In this document: in pieces, positions 25,731-34,389 of the stretch | Position numbering within the stretch: the stretch's first letter is position 1 | Layout of the letters: each line of letters starts with the position of its first letter | Notes under the pieces: model-generated | Told to the model about the DNA's origin: nothing | Databases searched by the model: none | The model's input: the letters and a program-made list of their open reading frames with translations, nothing else | Position numbers and translations under genes: made by a program | Origin: Rikenellaceae bacterium | Lineage (GTDB): Bacteria > Bacteroidota > Bacteroidia > Bacteroidales > Rikenellaceae | DNA length: 63,916 nt | Direction of reading: 5' to 3' | NCBI GenBank assembly: GCA_020860245.1 | Contig: JAJBUQ010000007.1 | Location: forward strand, 1 to 63,916

Positions 25731-26664
25731 TGAATTTCACTACTGCTTCTGTAAACTCTTCTTTGAGGGGCAGCGAGGGATTGGTGTAAGCCTCCTGCTG
25801 TGTATGCCTCTCTATCGAAAGAGAATGTTTTAGAGTATGGTTCATCTCCGGAATTATTACCAGAGTAGTGTTGGGATTACTGTCCGCAAGAATTTGTGCG
25901 TCATCGATCGTCCCCTGAAAATCTGTATCCCCTTGTACGACAAGTATAGGTATAGTCAGTTTCGATATCTCCTCAGCAGGAGAATTGCTGAACATAGAAA
26001 TCATGTACGGCTGCACCGACTTCCTGAATAAACCTGCGAGTTCCGGAGGGAAATTTTCCACATACTTTCCGTTCCTCAAGGAATCTATAACCCGCAAAGA
26101 TTCCTCCAGCATAGCTTCAGGAAGAGAGCTTTGCAGCTGTCTCGCCAAAACGTCCGCCATATTCTCACCCGCTCCCGCAACGGATATCATTTTAGAAACA
26201 TTGTCGTTGTCTCGTGCTGCCAGGACCCCTATTCGCGCCCCCTCGCTATGACCGAGCAGTATGATCTCTGAAAATCTGCCTTCTTCAGAGAGTTTATGGA
26301 CCCACCCTCTGACGTCGTCCGCATACGTATCTATCGTAAGATCCTCTTCTTTAGAGATCGCACCCCTGCTGATTCCTATTCCCCTCTTGTCGAATCTCAA
26401 TGAGGCTATTCCGTTCTCCCTTAAATGATATGCGATCAATCTGTACGTGTTGGTGATTAAACCTCCTGAAGGATTGTTGCCGTCTTGGTCTGTTGGTCCG
26501 GAGCCTGCGATTATTATTACTACGGGAACTTGTCTGTCTGTCGCCGGAACGGTGAGTGTCCCGTAAATTTTGCCGGTTCCGGTATCCAAAGTAATATCTT
26601 CTTCTTTAGCCGAAAGGTTTAGAACAAAAAATAACAGTAAAATTAAGAGCACGGATTTTTTCAT
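25711..26664 (-). CDS. Secreted alpha/beta hydrolase
   Basis: This 317-aa protein has a signal peptide (MKKSVLLILLLFFVLNLSA). The alpha/beta fold is clear: PVVIIIAGSGPTDQDGN oxyanion loop, SLRFDKRGIGISRG, nucleophile elbow ILLGHSEGARIG (Ser ~148) and a late histidine in EMNHTLK; the acid is probably in VVQGDTDFQG. It resembles the DLH/BAAT-like esterases common in Bacteroidota. Periplasmic ester or acyl hydrolysis is inferred; the substrate is unknown. It is monocistronic. Confidence 0.88.
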   Translation of the reverse strand: MKKSVLLILLLFFVLNLSAKEEDITLDTGTGKIYGTLTVPATDRQVPVVIIIAGSGPTDQDGNNPSGGLITNTYRLIAYHLRENGIASLRFDKRGIGISRGAISKEEDLTIDTYADDVRGWVHKLSEEGRFSEIILLGHSEGARIGVLAARDNDNVSKMISVAGAGENMADVLARQLQSSLPEAMLEESLRVIDSLRNGKYVENFPPELAGLFRKSVQPYMISMFSNSPAEEISKLTIPILVVQGDTDFQGTIDDAQILADSNPNTTLVIIPEMNHTLKHSLSIERHTQQEAYTNPSLPLKEEFTEAVVKFIKEGAV

Positions 26665-26739
26665 ATGGTAATATTTAAAGAATTAATTATAAATATAGGT
26701 AAACGGCATGTATTTTGAAAATTTTCATTTAAAAATATT

Positions 26740-28023
26740 ATGGGACTTAATATTCCGGATAACGGGAAAAAACGGATAGTGGTAATCGGAGGAGGCTTCG
26801 GGGGCATGACCCTTGTAAAAAAACTTGCCGGTACGGATTATCAGGTGGTGTTGATCGATAAAAATAATTACCACCGGTTCCAGCCTTTGCTATATCAGGT
26901 GGCGAGCGCCGAACTCAGTGCGGAGGAAATATCATTTCCGTTCCGCAAAATTTACAGGAAGTATAATAACGTGATCTTCCGTATGGCCGAATTCCTAAGT
27001 GTCGATCCTTCCTCGAAAAAAATATCTACCGACAAAGGCGATTTATACTACGATTATCTCGTCTTCGCGCTCGGATCGGTGCCTAATTTTTTTGGAATGA
27101 AGAATGTCGAAAAGTATGCCCTTCCGATGAAGTCTTCCGCGGATGCTCTCGACATACGTAATCATATTCTGGAAAATTTCGAAAAGGCTTCATTGGCTGC
27201 GGATCCGGAAGTCAAAAGGTCGCTGCTGAACGTTATTATCGTGGGCGGAGGCGCTACCGGAGTGGAGCTCGCAGGTGCTATGGCGGAAATGAAAGCCAAT
27301 ATAAAGAAGGGCGATTATCACGACATGCTCTCGGAAATAGAATTATATCTTATTGAAGGTTCCGGTGCTCTTCTGGGGAATATGGGGGATAAAGTCGCTA
27401 ACAAAACTGCTAAACTCCTACGGCGTAAGGGGGTCAATGTGCTCCTTAATTCCACCGTGTCGGATTACGTCGATGGGGCGGTAGTCCTTAAAACCGGAAA
27501 AAAAATAGAGTCCTCCAATCTTATATGGACGAGCGGTGTAAAAGTCGCAGAAATAGTAGGGATACCTCAGGAACTTGTCGTCAAAGGAGGGCGTATTACC
27601 GTCGATGAATTCTCCGCTGTTAAAGGAATGGATAATGTATTTGTCATAGGGGATGCCGCGATGCAGACCGATGTGAAAAATCCTAAAGGATATCCTCAGC
27701 TTGCTCGCGTCTCGATTGAGCAGGGGCAGCATCTCGCGTCGAATCTCAAACGTGTGGCGGAAGGTAAGGAATTTAAGCCGTTCAAATACAGGGAATATCC
27801 TGTACTTGCGGTGGTAGGTAGGAATAATGCCTTTTTCGAGTACAAAAATAAATATATGTTATCCGGATTTATCGGATGGCTGGCATGGGTGGGCGTACAT
27901 ATATTCCTTGTCCTCGGAGTCAATAATAAATGGAATATTCTATCCGGATGGGCCTGGAACTATTTCACTAACGACCACCCTGCGCGTATAATAGTCACTA
28001 CTACCCAAAAATCTGATACTTAA
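26740..28023 (+). CDS. ndh: Type II NADH dehydrogenase (NDH-2 family)
   Basis: This 427-aa protein has an FAD-binding Rossmann motif near the N-terminus (VVIGGGFGGMTLVKKL), an NAD-binding one near residue 165 (VIIVGGGATGVELAGAMAE), and the FAD C-terminal motif VFVIGDAAMQTD. The C-terminus has an amphipathic/hydrophobic segment (FIGWLAWVGVHIFLVLG) that anchors it to the inner membrane. It passes electrons from NADH to quinone without proton pumping. It is followed by a DoxX-family gene 9 bp later. Confidence 0.92.
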   Translation: MGLNIPDNGKKRIVVIGGGFGGMTLVKKLAGTDYQVVLIDKNNYHRFQPLLYQVASAELSAEEISFPFRKIYRKYNNVIFRMAEFLSVDPSSKKISTDKGDLYYDYLVFALGSVPNFFGMKNVEKYALPMKSSADALDIRNHILENFEKASLAADPEVKRSLLNVIIVGGGATGVELAGAMAEMKANIKKGDYHDMLSEIELYLIEGSGALLGNMGDKVANKTAKLLRRKGVNVLLNSTVSDYVDGAVVLKTGKKIESSNLIWTSGVKVAEIVGIPQELVVKGGRITVDEFSAVKGMDNVFVIGDAAMQTDVKNPKGYPQLARVSIEQGQHLASNLKRVAEGKEFKPFKYREYPVLAVVGRNNAFFEYKNKYMLSGFIGWLAWVGVHIFLVLGVNNKWNILSGWAWNYFTNDHPARIIVTTTQKSDT

Positions 28024-28032
28024 AATAAGAAT

Positions 28033-28485
28033 ATGGAAAATAATAAATTTATAGTCAAAACAAGGGAGTTTCTTTTCTCGGACACGGGTAAAAGTTCCGC
28101 ATTGCTGTTCCTGAGAATATTTACGGGAATAATGATCCTGACGCACGGTATACCGAAAATCACTAATTTCCCGGAACTTTCGAGAACATTCGCCGATCCG
28201 ATAGGGCTGGGATCGACCCTCTCTGTTCTGCTGATGATCTTTGCCGAAGTCATCTGCGCGTGTCTGATAATGGTCGGACTAATGACGCGCCTTGCAGCAA
28301 TTCCGCTGGTTATAGGGTTGTTCGTAGCCGCGTTCCTAACAGGGCCGGAATTCGATTTTACCAAATCCGAGTCGGCGATTCTTTATCTGGGCATATTCCT
28401 TTCTATTATGATCTCGGGAGGTGGACGATACTCGGTGGATCACATTCTCGACCTCTATTACAGACGGAAAGACGGCGATATTTGA
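28033..28485 (+). CDS. DoxX-family membrane protein
   Basis: This 150-aa protein with four membrane segments opens the domain with LLFLRIFTGIMILTHGIPKI, the DoxX hallmark, followed by LLMIFAEVICACLIMVGLMT. Cotranscription with NDH-2 suggests a link to quinone or redox metabolism; the biochemical role of DoxX proteins is not settled. Confidence 0.9.
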   Translation: MENNKFIVKTREFLFSDTGKSSALLFLRIFTGIMILTHGIPKITNFPELSRTFADPIGLGSTLSVLLMIFAEVICACLIMVGLMTRLAAIPLVIGLFVAAFLTGPEFDFTKSESAILYLGIFLSIMISGGGRYSVDHILDLYYRRKDGDI

Positions 28486-28511
28486 TTTTTAAAGGATATA
28501 ATTTTAAGGGA

Positions 28512-28540
28512 GTTATACATTACGATGTGTAACTTTTTTG
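28512..28540 (+). terminator. Terminator hairpin after doxX
   Basis: GTTATACAT-TACG-ATGTGTAAC (one G-U pair) is followed by T6. Confidence 0.75.
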
Positions 28541-28892
28541 TTCGATAATGTCTAATCAATCGGACTAATGAGGATAATATGAAAAAAATCTATTTGTTTG
28601 GCTATGGGTGGTTTATTACCGGGTAACCTTGTCAGCCGGACAATCAAGATAGAAGGGCTTATGGATAATCCCGTTTCAGCAGTTATTTTTTTACGCCTTG
28701 CCAAAGGACTGAGAGGAAAGGACTTGAAAGATAAAATGGAAGAATTATTCCATTGATGTGGCAGCATAGGGTTGCGTCGCTTATCAGAGTTTACATTAAG
28801 AGGGTTTAGAATAGAATCAGGTTTAATTATAATTGAAATTATCCGGAAAATTAATAAATTTGTTTCGTCTGATAAATCAAACGGAAACAATT
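28541..28892. other. Intergenic region with one weak small ORF
   Basis: This is 352 bp before the thioredoxin-like gene. A 50-codon plus-strand frame (28604-28756; MGGLLPGNLVSRTIKIEGLM and later RLAKGLRGKDLKDKMEELFH) has protein-like composition but no clear ribosome-binding site or recognisable family. It may be a gene remnant. Nothing else is evident. Confidence 0.3.
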
Positions 28893-29960
28893 ATGAAAAA
28901 ACTCTGGATATTTATAATCCCCTTATTCTTATGCTCGTGCAGTTACAAGTACACTATCGACGGTCAATTACCTAATTACCGTTTCCGGGGGGAGTATGTG
29001 TATCTTCTTGATTTTTACGATAATGTGGTAATAGACAGCGCCCGTGTAGAAGATAATAGATTTCTTTTTACCGGTCAGGCAGACGATAAATCACTTGCCT
29101 TGTTACGTGTAGGGGATTACAGATCCATAGTAGTTCGTGAAAGGGGTAATATTAAAGTCGATATGTCCGCTATGGGACTTGTCGGTGGAACTCCCCTTAA
29201 CGATTCGTTCAATAAATTTTATACGGAATTCACATCCCTCCAAAACGATTACGGGGATAAAGCCGGAGAATTATTTCCTTCAGATACGGATCCACAGGGA
29301 GAAAAGGATATGCCGGACGACGCTCTGGAATACAATAAAACGAAATTATCTTCCTTATGTTTCAGTACGCTTGATGAGAATAACAATAATGTAGTCGGAA
29401 TATTGGCCATGCTGTTCGGACGGAATGTGTTAACTCCGAGCGAGTATGTCGCCGCTTATGAAAGTGCCGGGAATTTCATTCAGGACAATAAACTTGTTAA
29501 GGCAGCTTATGATATGAATGTGGTTAAAACATTCAAGGATGCGGGTACCTTATTTAAAGATTTTACGGTTCCGGATGGAAGAACTGACAGTGCTTCCGTT
29601 TCATTATCGGACTATGTCGGTAGGGGGAAATATATACTCGTAGACTTCTGGGCTTCATGGTGTGAACCGTGTCGTCAATCTATACCTCAATTAAAGGAAA
29701 TATATCAAAATTTCCGGGGAGAAAAGTTCGAAATTCTCGGTGTAGCGGTAAATGACGAGAGAGAAAATACTATGGATGCCGTTGTTAAAGAGGCTGTCCC
29801 ATGGCCCAATATTTATAATGCCGGAACTATTCCAACCGAACTCTATGAAATATCCGGTATCCCTTTGTATATCTTATTTGATCCCGATGGAAAAATTATC
29901 CTTAGAATGAACGAATTAAACAAGAGGGCTATTGAGAAAGAACTTCAAAAACATATATAA
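28893..29960 (+). CDS. TlpA-family thioredoxin-like lipoprotein
   Basis: I chose ATG 28893 because it starts a lipoprotein signal (IIPLFLCSC). The N-terminal ~230 residues are a DUF4369-like beta domain (TIDGQLPNYRFRGEYVYLLD). Residues ~240-355 are a thioredoxin fold with the redox motif DFWASWCEPCRQSIPQL and the cis-proline segment ISGIPLYILF. Such periplasmic, membrane-anchored proteins reduce disulfides, for example in cytochrome maturation or oxidative stress. It is followed 23 bp later by the deacylase gene. Confidence 0.9.
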   Translation: MKKLWIFIIPLFLCSCSYKYTIDGQLPNYRFRGEYVYLLDFYDNVVIDSARVEDNRFLFTGQADDKSLALLRVGDYRSIVVRERGNIKVDMSAMGLVGGTPLNDSFNKFYTEFTSLQNDYGDKAGELFPSDTDPQGEKDMPDDALEYNKTKLSSLCFSTLDENNNNVVGILAMLFGRNVLTPSEYVAAYESAGNFIQDNKLVKAAYDMNVVKTFKDAGTLFKDFTVPDGRTDSASVSLSDYVGRGKYILVDFWASWCEPCRQSIPQLKEIYQNFRGEKFEILGVAVNDERENTMDAVVKEAVPWPNIYNAGTIPTELYEISGIPLYILFDPDGKIILRMNELNKRAIEKELQKHI

Positions 29961-29983
29961 ATCTTATCTCAAGATAGTAACCG

Positions 29984-31243
29984 ATGATGTCGTTTAGGTA
30001 TAATATCCGTCTTATCGCTCTTGCGCTGACAGTAGGGTTAAGCCTCTTCCGCAACGATAAAACCTATGGATCCGGTATCGAAGGATATGTGGAGCCGACG
30101 CCCGGTGTATTCCAGCATAAAGTTGAGGAAAAATTCATAACGAGAATAACTTACGAATTCAGGCCCGGATACGTTGCCCGCACCGATAGTTTTCTGAAAG
30201 GAAATAATTATGCCCGGCAGCCGTTCGGATTTGCCGAGTCGCATCATTTGAAACTCAGCTTCCAGGCAGCTCCCGGAACATTGTTCAGTAAACTCTACGC
30301 CTCTTCATATCAGGGTATAGGGATCTCTTACAACGATCTCGGACATCACCATGAGATAGGGATGCCGTGGGGAATATACGTATTTCAGGGTGCACGTATT
30401 GTCAATCTATTTCCGGTATTTTCGCTATTTTATGAATGGAATTTCGGAATCTCCTCCGGATGGTTGTATAGTCATAAACAACTAAATCCGTATAATACCA
30501 GTATCAGCAGCCGTACGAACGCTTATCTGAATGTCAATCTTATTTTCTTGTGGAGCATCTCGCGCACCTTCGATCTGTCTGCCGGATTTTCATTGACCCA
30601 CTTTTCGAACGGTAATACCCGACAGCCTAATAGCGGTGTTAATATTATCAGTGGAAATGTAGGACTTACCTATAATTTTGGGCGGGATATAGAATTTCAC
30701 GACTCCAATTCGGGAAGAGGGAATTTAATTTTCAGTAAAAATATGGTATATGAAATAGTCGCGTTCGGATCGTGGAAGAGGAGGGGGATTCTGAAAATAG
30801 GCCAATATACTTCCGAGGTTGTGAACAGCAAGCCGTTCGGTATTGCCGGAATTTCATTTGCCGCAATGTACAATATGAATCATAGACTACGATTGGGAGC
30901 AGCGCTCGATCTGGTTTACGATGCCAGTGCGAATGTTACTTATGATAAATACCAATATGCTCCGAAATTGGAGTATCATATCCCTCCCTTCGGCAAAAGA
31001 GTCTCAGCCGGAATCGCGGCAAAATTCGATTATGTCATGCCTTATTTTACGGTATCTTTGGGTTTGGGAATTGAAACCTTGCGCGTAAGTGAAGATTACA
31101 GCAGATTTTACCAGTCTCTCACCCTCAAAACGGATCTGACGGAGCGGCTGTTTCTCAATTTAGGATACAGGATCAGGGACTTCAGCCTTCCGAGCTTCCT
31201 TATGCTTGGTGTCGGATATAGATTCGGGAAGGCTTACAGATAA
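29984..31243 (+). CDS. Acyloxyacyl hydrolase / PagL-like lipid A deacylase
   Basis: This 419-aa protein has an N-terminal signal (LIALALTVGLSLF) and a predicted outer membrane beta-barrel with alternating aromatic strands, ending GVGYRFGKAYR. The segment FSLTHFSNGNTRQPNSGVN has the His-Ser-Asn arrangement of PagL-type 3-O-deacylases, which remove an acyl chain from lipid A in the outer membrane. It is longer than Pseudomonas PagL, as is usual for the Bacteroidales acyloxyacyl hydrolase-annotated group. Confidence 0.82.
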   Translation: MMSFRYNIRLIALALTVGLSLFRNDKTYGSGIEGYVEPTPGVFQHKVEEKFITRITYEFRPGYVARTDSFLKGNNYARQPFGFAESHHLKLSFQAAPGTLFSKLYASSYQGIGISYNDLGHHHEIGMPWGIYVFQGARIVNLFPVFSLFYEWNFGISSGWLYSHKQLNPYNTSISSRTNAYLNVNLIFLWSISRTFDLSAGFSLTHFSNGNTRQPNSGVNIISGNVGLTYNFGRDIEFHDSNSGRGNLIFSKNMVYEIVAFGSWKRRGILKIGQYTSEVVNSKPFGIAGISFAAMYNMNHRLRLGAALDLVYDASANVTYDKYQYAPKLEYHIPPFGKRVSAGIAAKFDYVMPYFTVSLGLGIETLRVSEDYSRFYQSLTLKTDLTERLFLNLGYRIRDFSLPSFLMLGVGYRFGKAYR

Positions 31244-31270
31244 TTTTTTATTTATTTTTAATAGAAATAT

Positions 31271-31301
31271 TTTGCCGGATTAATTTTTTCTTTTAGTTTT
31301 G
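31271..31301 (+). promoter_or_regulatory. Promoter of tRNA-Gly
   Basis: TTTG at 31271-31274 and TAGTTTTG at 31294-31301 are separated by 19 bp, matching the Bacteroidota -33/-7 consensus. The tRNA begins 13 nt after the -7 box. Confidence 0.8.
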
Positions 31302-31314
31302 TGCCCGTAATAAC

Positions 31315-31387
31315 GCGGAAGTAGCTCAGTTGGTAGAGCATTAGCCTTCCAAGCTAAGGGTCGCGAGTTCGAACCTCGTCTTCCGCT
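31315..31387 (+). tRNA. tRNA-Gly (TCC)
   Basis: This is a 73-nt cloverleaf: acceptor GCGGAAG/CTTCCGC, D-loop AGTTGGTA, anticodon loop CTTCCAA giving TCC, and T-arm GCGAGTTCGAACCTCGT. Discriminator T; CCA is not encoded. It sits directly upstream of the glycyl-tRNA synthetase gene. Confidence 0.97.
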
Positions 31388-31394
31388 CAATCTT

Positions 31395-31430
31395 AAAACA
31401 ATCCTGTCTAAAGCAGGATTGTTTTGTTAT
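31395..31430 (+). terminator. Terminator after tRNA-Gly
   Basis: AAAACAATCCTG-TCTAAAG-CAGGATTGTTTT forms a 12-bp perfect stem with a T-rich tail. It separates tRNA transcription from glyS, unless antitermination occurs. Confidence 0.85.
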
Positions 31431-31533
31431 ATAACCATAAAAAAGCTCCGGTACAATAAAAAAATAAAAAAAATTAATAAATTTGCCGGTCACGATCTCC
31501 TCGATGGACGGTCTTATAATATATTTTACCGAT

Positions 31534-33090
31534 ATGACACAGGAAGAACTATTTAAAAAGCTGATAGCCCATAGTAAAGAGTACGGATTCATATTCCCGT
31601 CCAGCGAAATTTACGACGGTCTGAGCGCTGTTTACGACTACGGACAAATGGGCGTGGAGCTCAAGAACAATATAAAACGTTACTGGTGGGATGCCATGGT
31701 TAAGCTCAATGAAAACATCGTAGGCATAGATTCTGCGATATTTATGCACTCCCGTATTTGGGAAGCCTCTGGTCATGTCGGCGCCTTCAACGACCCGTTG
31801 ATAGATAATAAAGACTCCAAAAAAAGATACCGTGCCGACGTCCTTATTGAGGAATGGCTTGCGAAACAGGACGAAAAGATCGAAAAAGAAATTGCCAAAG
31901 CTAAAAAACGGTTCGGTGATTCTTTCGACGAAGCAATGTTTATCGAAACCAATCCGAGAATAAAGGACATCCGACATAAAAAAGAAACTGTAACCTCACG
32001 CATGGTACAGTCGCTGAACGACGGCGATCTGGAAGAGGTTCGCAATATAATTCTCGACTGTGAGATAGCATGCCCAATATCCGGTACGCGCAACTGGACA
32101 GAAGTACGTCAATTCAACCTTATGTTCGAAACCAAAATAGGCTCCGTCGCCGAAGGTGCGAATACCATATATCTCCGTCCGGAGACTGCGCAGGGGATAT
32201 TCGTGAACTTCCTGAACGTACAGAAAACAGGACGTATGAAAATCCCGTTCGGCATCGCTCAGATAGGTAAGGCATTCCGCAACGAAATTGTAGCGCGCCA
32301 ATTTATATTCCGCATGAGGGAGTTCGAACAGATGGAGATGCAGTTCTTCGTAAGGCCCGGCGAGGAGATGAAATGGTATGAATACTGGAAGAAATTCCGT
32401 ATGAGCTGGCACAAAGCTCTCGGATTCGGTGATGAAAACTACCGATTCCACGATCATGATAAATTGGCGCATTATGCGAACGCCGCAGCGGACGTCGAAT
32501 ATAAATTCCCGTTCGGATTTAAGGAAGTAGAGGGAATCCACTCCCGTACCGACTTCGATCTCGGAAACCATCAGAAATTCTCCGGCAGAAAAATACAGTA
32601 TTACGATCCGGAAACTGGCGAGAGTTATGTACCCTATGTTGTCGAAACGTCTATCGGAGTGGATCGTATGGTTCTTCAGGTACTGTCAGCTTCTTATGCT
32701 GAAGAAAAAATTACAAAAGAAGACGGATCGACAGACGAACGCGTGGTGATGAAATTCCCTGCCGCGATAGCTCCGATAAAGGCAGCCGTACTTCCGCTCG
32801 TGAAAAAAGACGGACTTCCCGAATTGGCGAGAAAGATTATCGACGATCTCAAGTACGACCACGTATGCCAGTATGACGAAAAGGACAGCATCGGTAAGAG
32901 ATACCGTCGTCAGGATGCTATCGGTACTCCGTTCTGTATTACCGTGGACCATCAATCGCTGGAAGACGGAATGGTAACCGTCCGTCATAGAGATACGATG
33001 GCTCAAGAGAGAATTCCGGTAGCGGATCTGCCTAAAATGATCGCGGACCAAGTCGGATTCCGTCCGTTGTTCGAGAAGATCGAGAAATAA
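31534..33090 (+). CDS. glyS: Glycyl-tRNA synthetase (alpha2, class II)
   Basis: I chose ATG 31534 (MTQEELFKKLIAHSKEYGFI); the longer frame adds 17 residues unlike the family. The product is ~518 aa, the dimeric eukaryote/archaea-like GlyRS used by Bacteroidota. Class II motifs are visible: FGIAQIGKAFRNEI and RMREFEQMEMQFFV (motif 2), and ETSIGVDRMVLQVL (motif 3), with RPETAQGIFVNF between. A C-terminal anticodon-binding domain starts near APIKAAVLPLVKK. It charges tRNA-Gly, a gene for which lies just upstream. Confidence 0.95.
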   Translation: MTQEELFKKLIAHSKEYGFIFPSSEIYDGLSAVYDYGQMGVELKNNIKRYWWDAMVKLNENIVGIDSAIFMHSRIWEASGHVGAFNDPLIDNKDSKKRYRADVLIEEWLAKQDEKIEKEIAKAKKRFGDSFDEAMFIETNPRIKDIRHKKETVTSRMVQSLNDGDLEEVRNIILDCEIACPISGTRNWTEVRQFNLMFETKIGSVAEGANTIYLRPETAQGIFVNFLNVQKTGRMKIPFGIAQIGKAFRNEIVARQFIFRMREFEQMEMQFFVRPGEEMKWYEYWKKFRMSWHKALGFGDENYRFHDHDKLAHYANAAADVEYKFPFGFKEVEGIHSRTDFDLGNHQKFSGRKIQYYDPETGESYVPYVVETSIGVDRMVLQVLSASYAEEKITKEDGSTDERVVMKFPAAIAPIKAAVLPLVKKDGLPELARKIIDDLKYDHVCQYDEKDSIGKRYRRQDAIGTPFCITVDHQSLEDGMVTVRHRDTMAQERIPVADLPKMIADQVGFRPLFEKIEK

Positions 33091-33101
33091 AATACATAAT
33101 T

Positions 33102-33806
33102 ATGGAGTTTGAGAGGATTATTCCCGGAAGTGAAATAATCGAGAGACTGTTCTCGTTGTTCCCATTAATCGATGAGAAAGGCAAAGGGCTCATACGGAAC
33201 GGTACAACGGTCGTTCCGGTTGCCAAGGGGTGCTACATCTACGATGAGAACGATAGTCCGATGGGATTCCTCTGTCTTATGGAAGGCAACGCCAAAGTTG
33301 TCAAAACGGGAATTAACGGGCGTGGGAGCATCGTACGCCTCGTTAAGCCGATGGGATTGTTGGGATACCGTGCTCTATTTGCCGAAGAGAATTACCGTTC
33401 CGCAGCCATCGCTTTGGACGACAGTTTGATCGCAATTGTAAATAAAGAAGCCTTCTTCGAGGTCATGCGCTCCAATGCGGATTTTTCGCTTCATATACTC
33501 AAACTCATCGCGGGCGAACTTGGAGAATCGCATCTGAGGATGGTTACCCTTACACAGAAATACCTTCGGGGACGTCTTGCCGATGCTATTCTATCTCTGG
33601 CAGACATATACGGATTTGCCGAAGACGGCAAAACCATACCCGTCACTCTCTCCCGTTCGGATCTTGCGCAGTTGTCTTCGATGACGACCTCCAATGCTAT
33701 ACGTACGTTCTCCTCGTTTATTTCGGAAGGATTCGTGGCAAATGTAAATAAAAGAATAGCAGTCCTCGATTTAGAAGGACTGCATAAGGTCAGCGAACTG
33801 GGATAA
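33102..33806 (+). CDS. Crp/Fnr-family transcriptional regulator
   Basis: This 234-aa protein has a cyclic-nucleotide-binding-like beta-barrel (residues ~20-135, GFLCLMEGNAKVVKTGINGR) and a C-terminal winged helix (LSRSDLAQLSSMTTSNAIRT). The Fnr-type N-terminal cysteines are absent and cAMP-binding residues are not obvious, so its ligand is unknown. It follows glyS by 11 bp, suggesting shared transcription. Confidence 0.9.
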   Translation: MEFERIIPGSEIIERLFSLFPLIDEKGKGLIRNGTTVVPVAKGCYIYDENDSPMGFLCLMEGNAKVVKTGINGRGSIVRLVKPMGLLGYRALFAEENYRSAAIALDDSLIAIVNKEAFFEVMRSNADFSLHILKLIAGELGESHLRMVTLTQKYLRGRLADAILSLADIYGFAEDGKTIPVTLSRSDLAQLSSMTTSNAIRTFSSFISEGFVANVNKRIAVLDLEGLHKVSELG

Positions 33807-33811
33807 TCCCG

Positions 33812-34267
33812 TTATTTTACGAATGTAATTTTCTGGTAAATGTATTCTCCATCCTCTTCGAGAACCATTCGTGAACTGGTAAGTTCCAGCACCTTATACT
33901 CGTAAACCTCATAATTCTGCTCATTATGCACGAATCTGAGCGTTAATTTTTCATTGTAGTACGAGTAGCTCCCGTTTCCTTCCCGTTGAGCGCTTTGTCC
34001 GTCTTCGTTAATAACATATTCTCTATACGTTCCGGTACTGTAAAATATAAAATACCATTCTCCACGATAATATGTGTCCGTAAAATCCACATGATCGTCT
34101 CCGTCGATCTCATACCCTTCTACATTTGATACATTCCATGTTCCGAGAAGATAGGATGCAACTACGTCATTATCATCGTCATTATCATCGTCATCGTTGC
34201 AAGCAGTTAAACATAAAGCACAGCACAAGAGGCTTGCCGTAAGAAAAAAATACCTGAATTTATTCAT
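33812..34267 (-). CDS. Small lipocalin-like lipoprotein
   Basis: This 151-aa protein has a signal peptide and lipobox (ALCLTAC) followed by an acidic stretch (NDDDDNDDDND) and a small beta-barrel opening YLLGTWNVSNVEGYEI, typical of the lipocalin-like/DUF families of Bacteroidota surface lipoproteins. An acidic residue run right after the lipidated cysteine is compatible with export to the cell surface. Function unknown. The Asp run is encoded by GAT/GAC-rich triplet repeats that could vary in length. Confidence 0.75.
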   Translation of the reverse strand: MNKFRYFFLTASLLCCALCLTACNDDDDNDDDNDVVASYLLGTWNVSNVEGYEIDGDDHVDFTDTYYRGEWYFIFYSTGTYREYVINEDGQSAQREGNGSYSYYNEKLTLRFVHNEQNYEVYEYKVLELTSSRMVLEEDGEYIYQKITFVK

Positions 34268-34389
34268 AGCTTAAATTTTTTTTCCCGTTCTTACCCTCCG
34301 GAACGAGACTGTTCGTTATTCATACGCAGGGGCGTTGCGCACATCGATTATTAACAAATATTGTGCAGATATTACCGAATCTCCCGAAT

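Noticed and set aside
31483-31533. Upstream start of glycyl-tRNA synthetase at 31483
   Set aside because: The extra 17 residues do not resemble GlyRS; ATG 31534 gives the typical N-terminus.
33812-34267. Phase-variable Asp-repeat lipoprotein as a major finding
   Set aside because: The GAT/GAC run is short and in triplets, so length change would not shift the frame.
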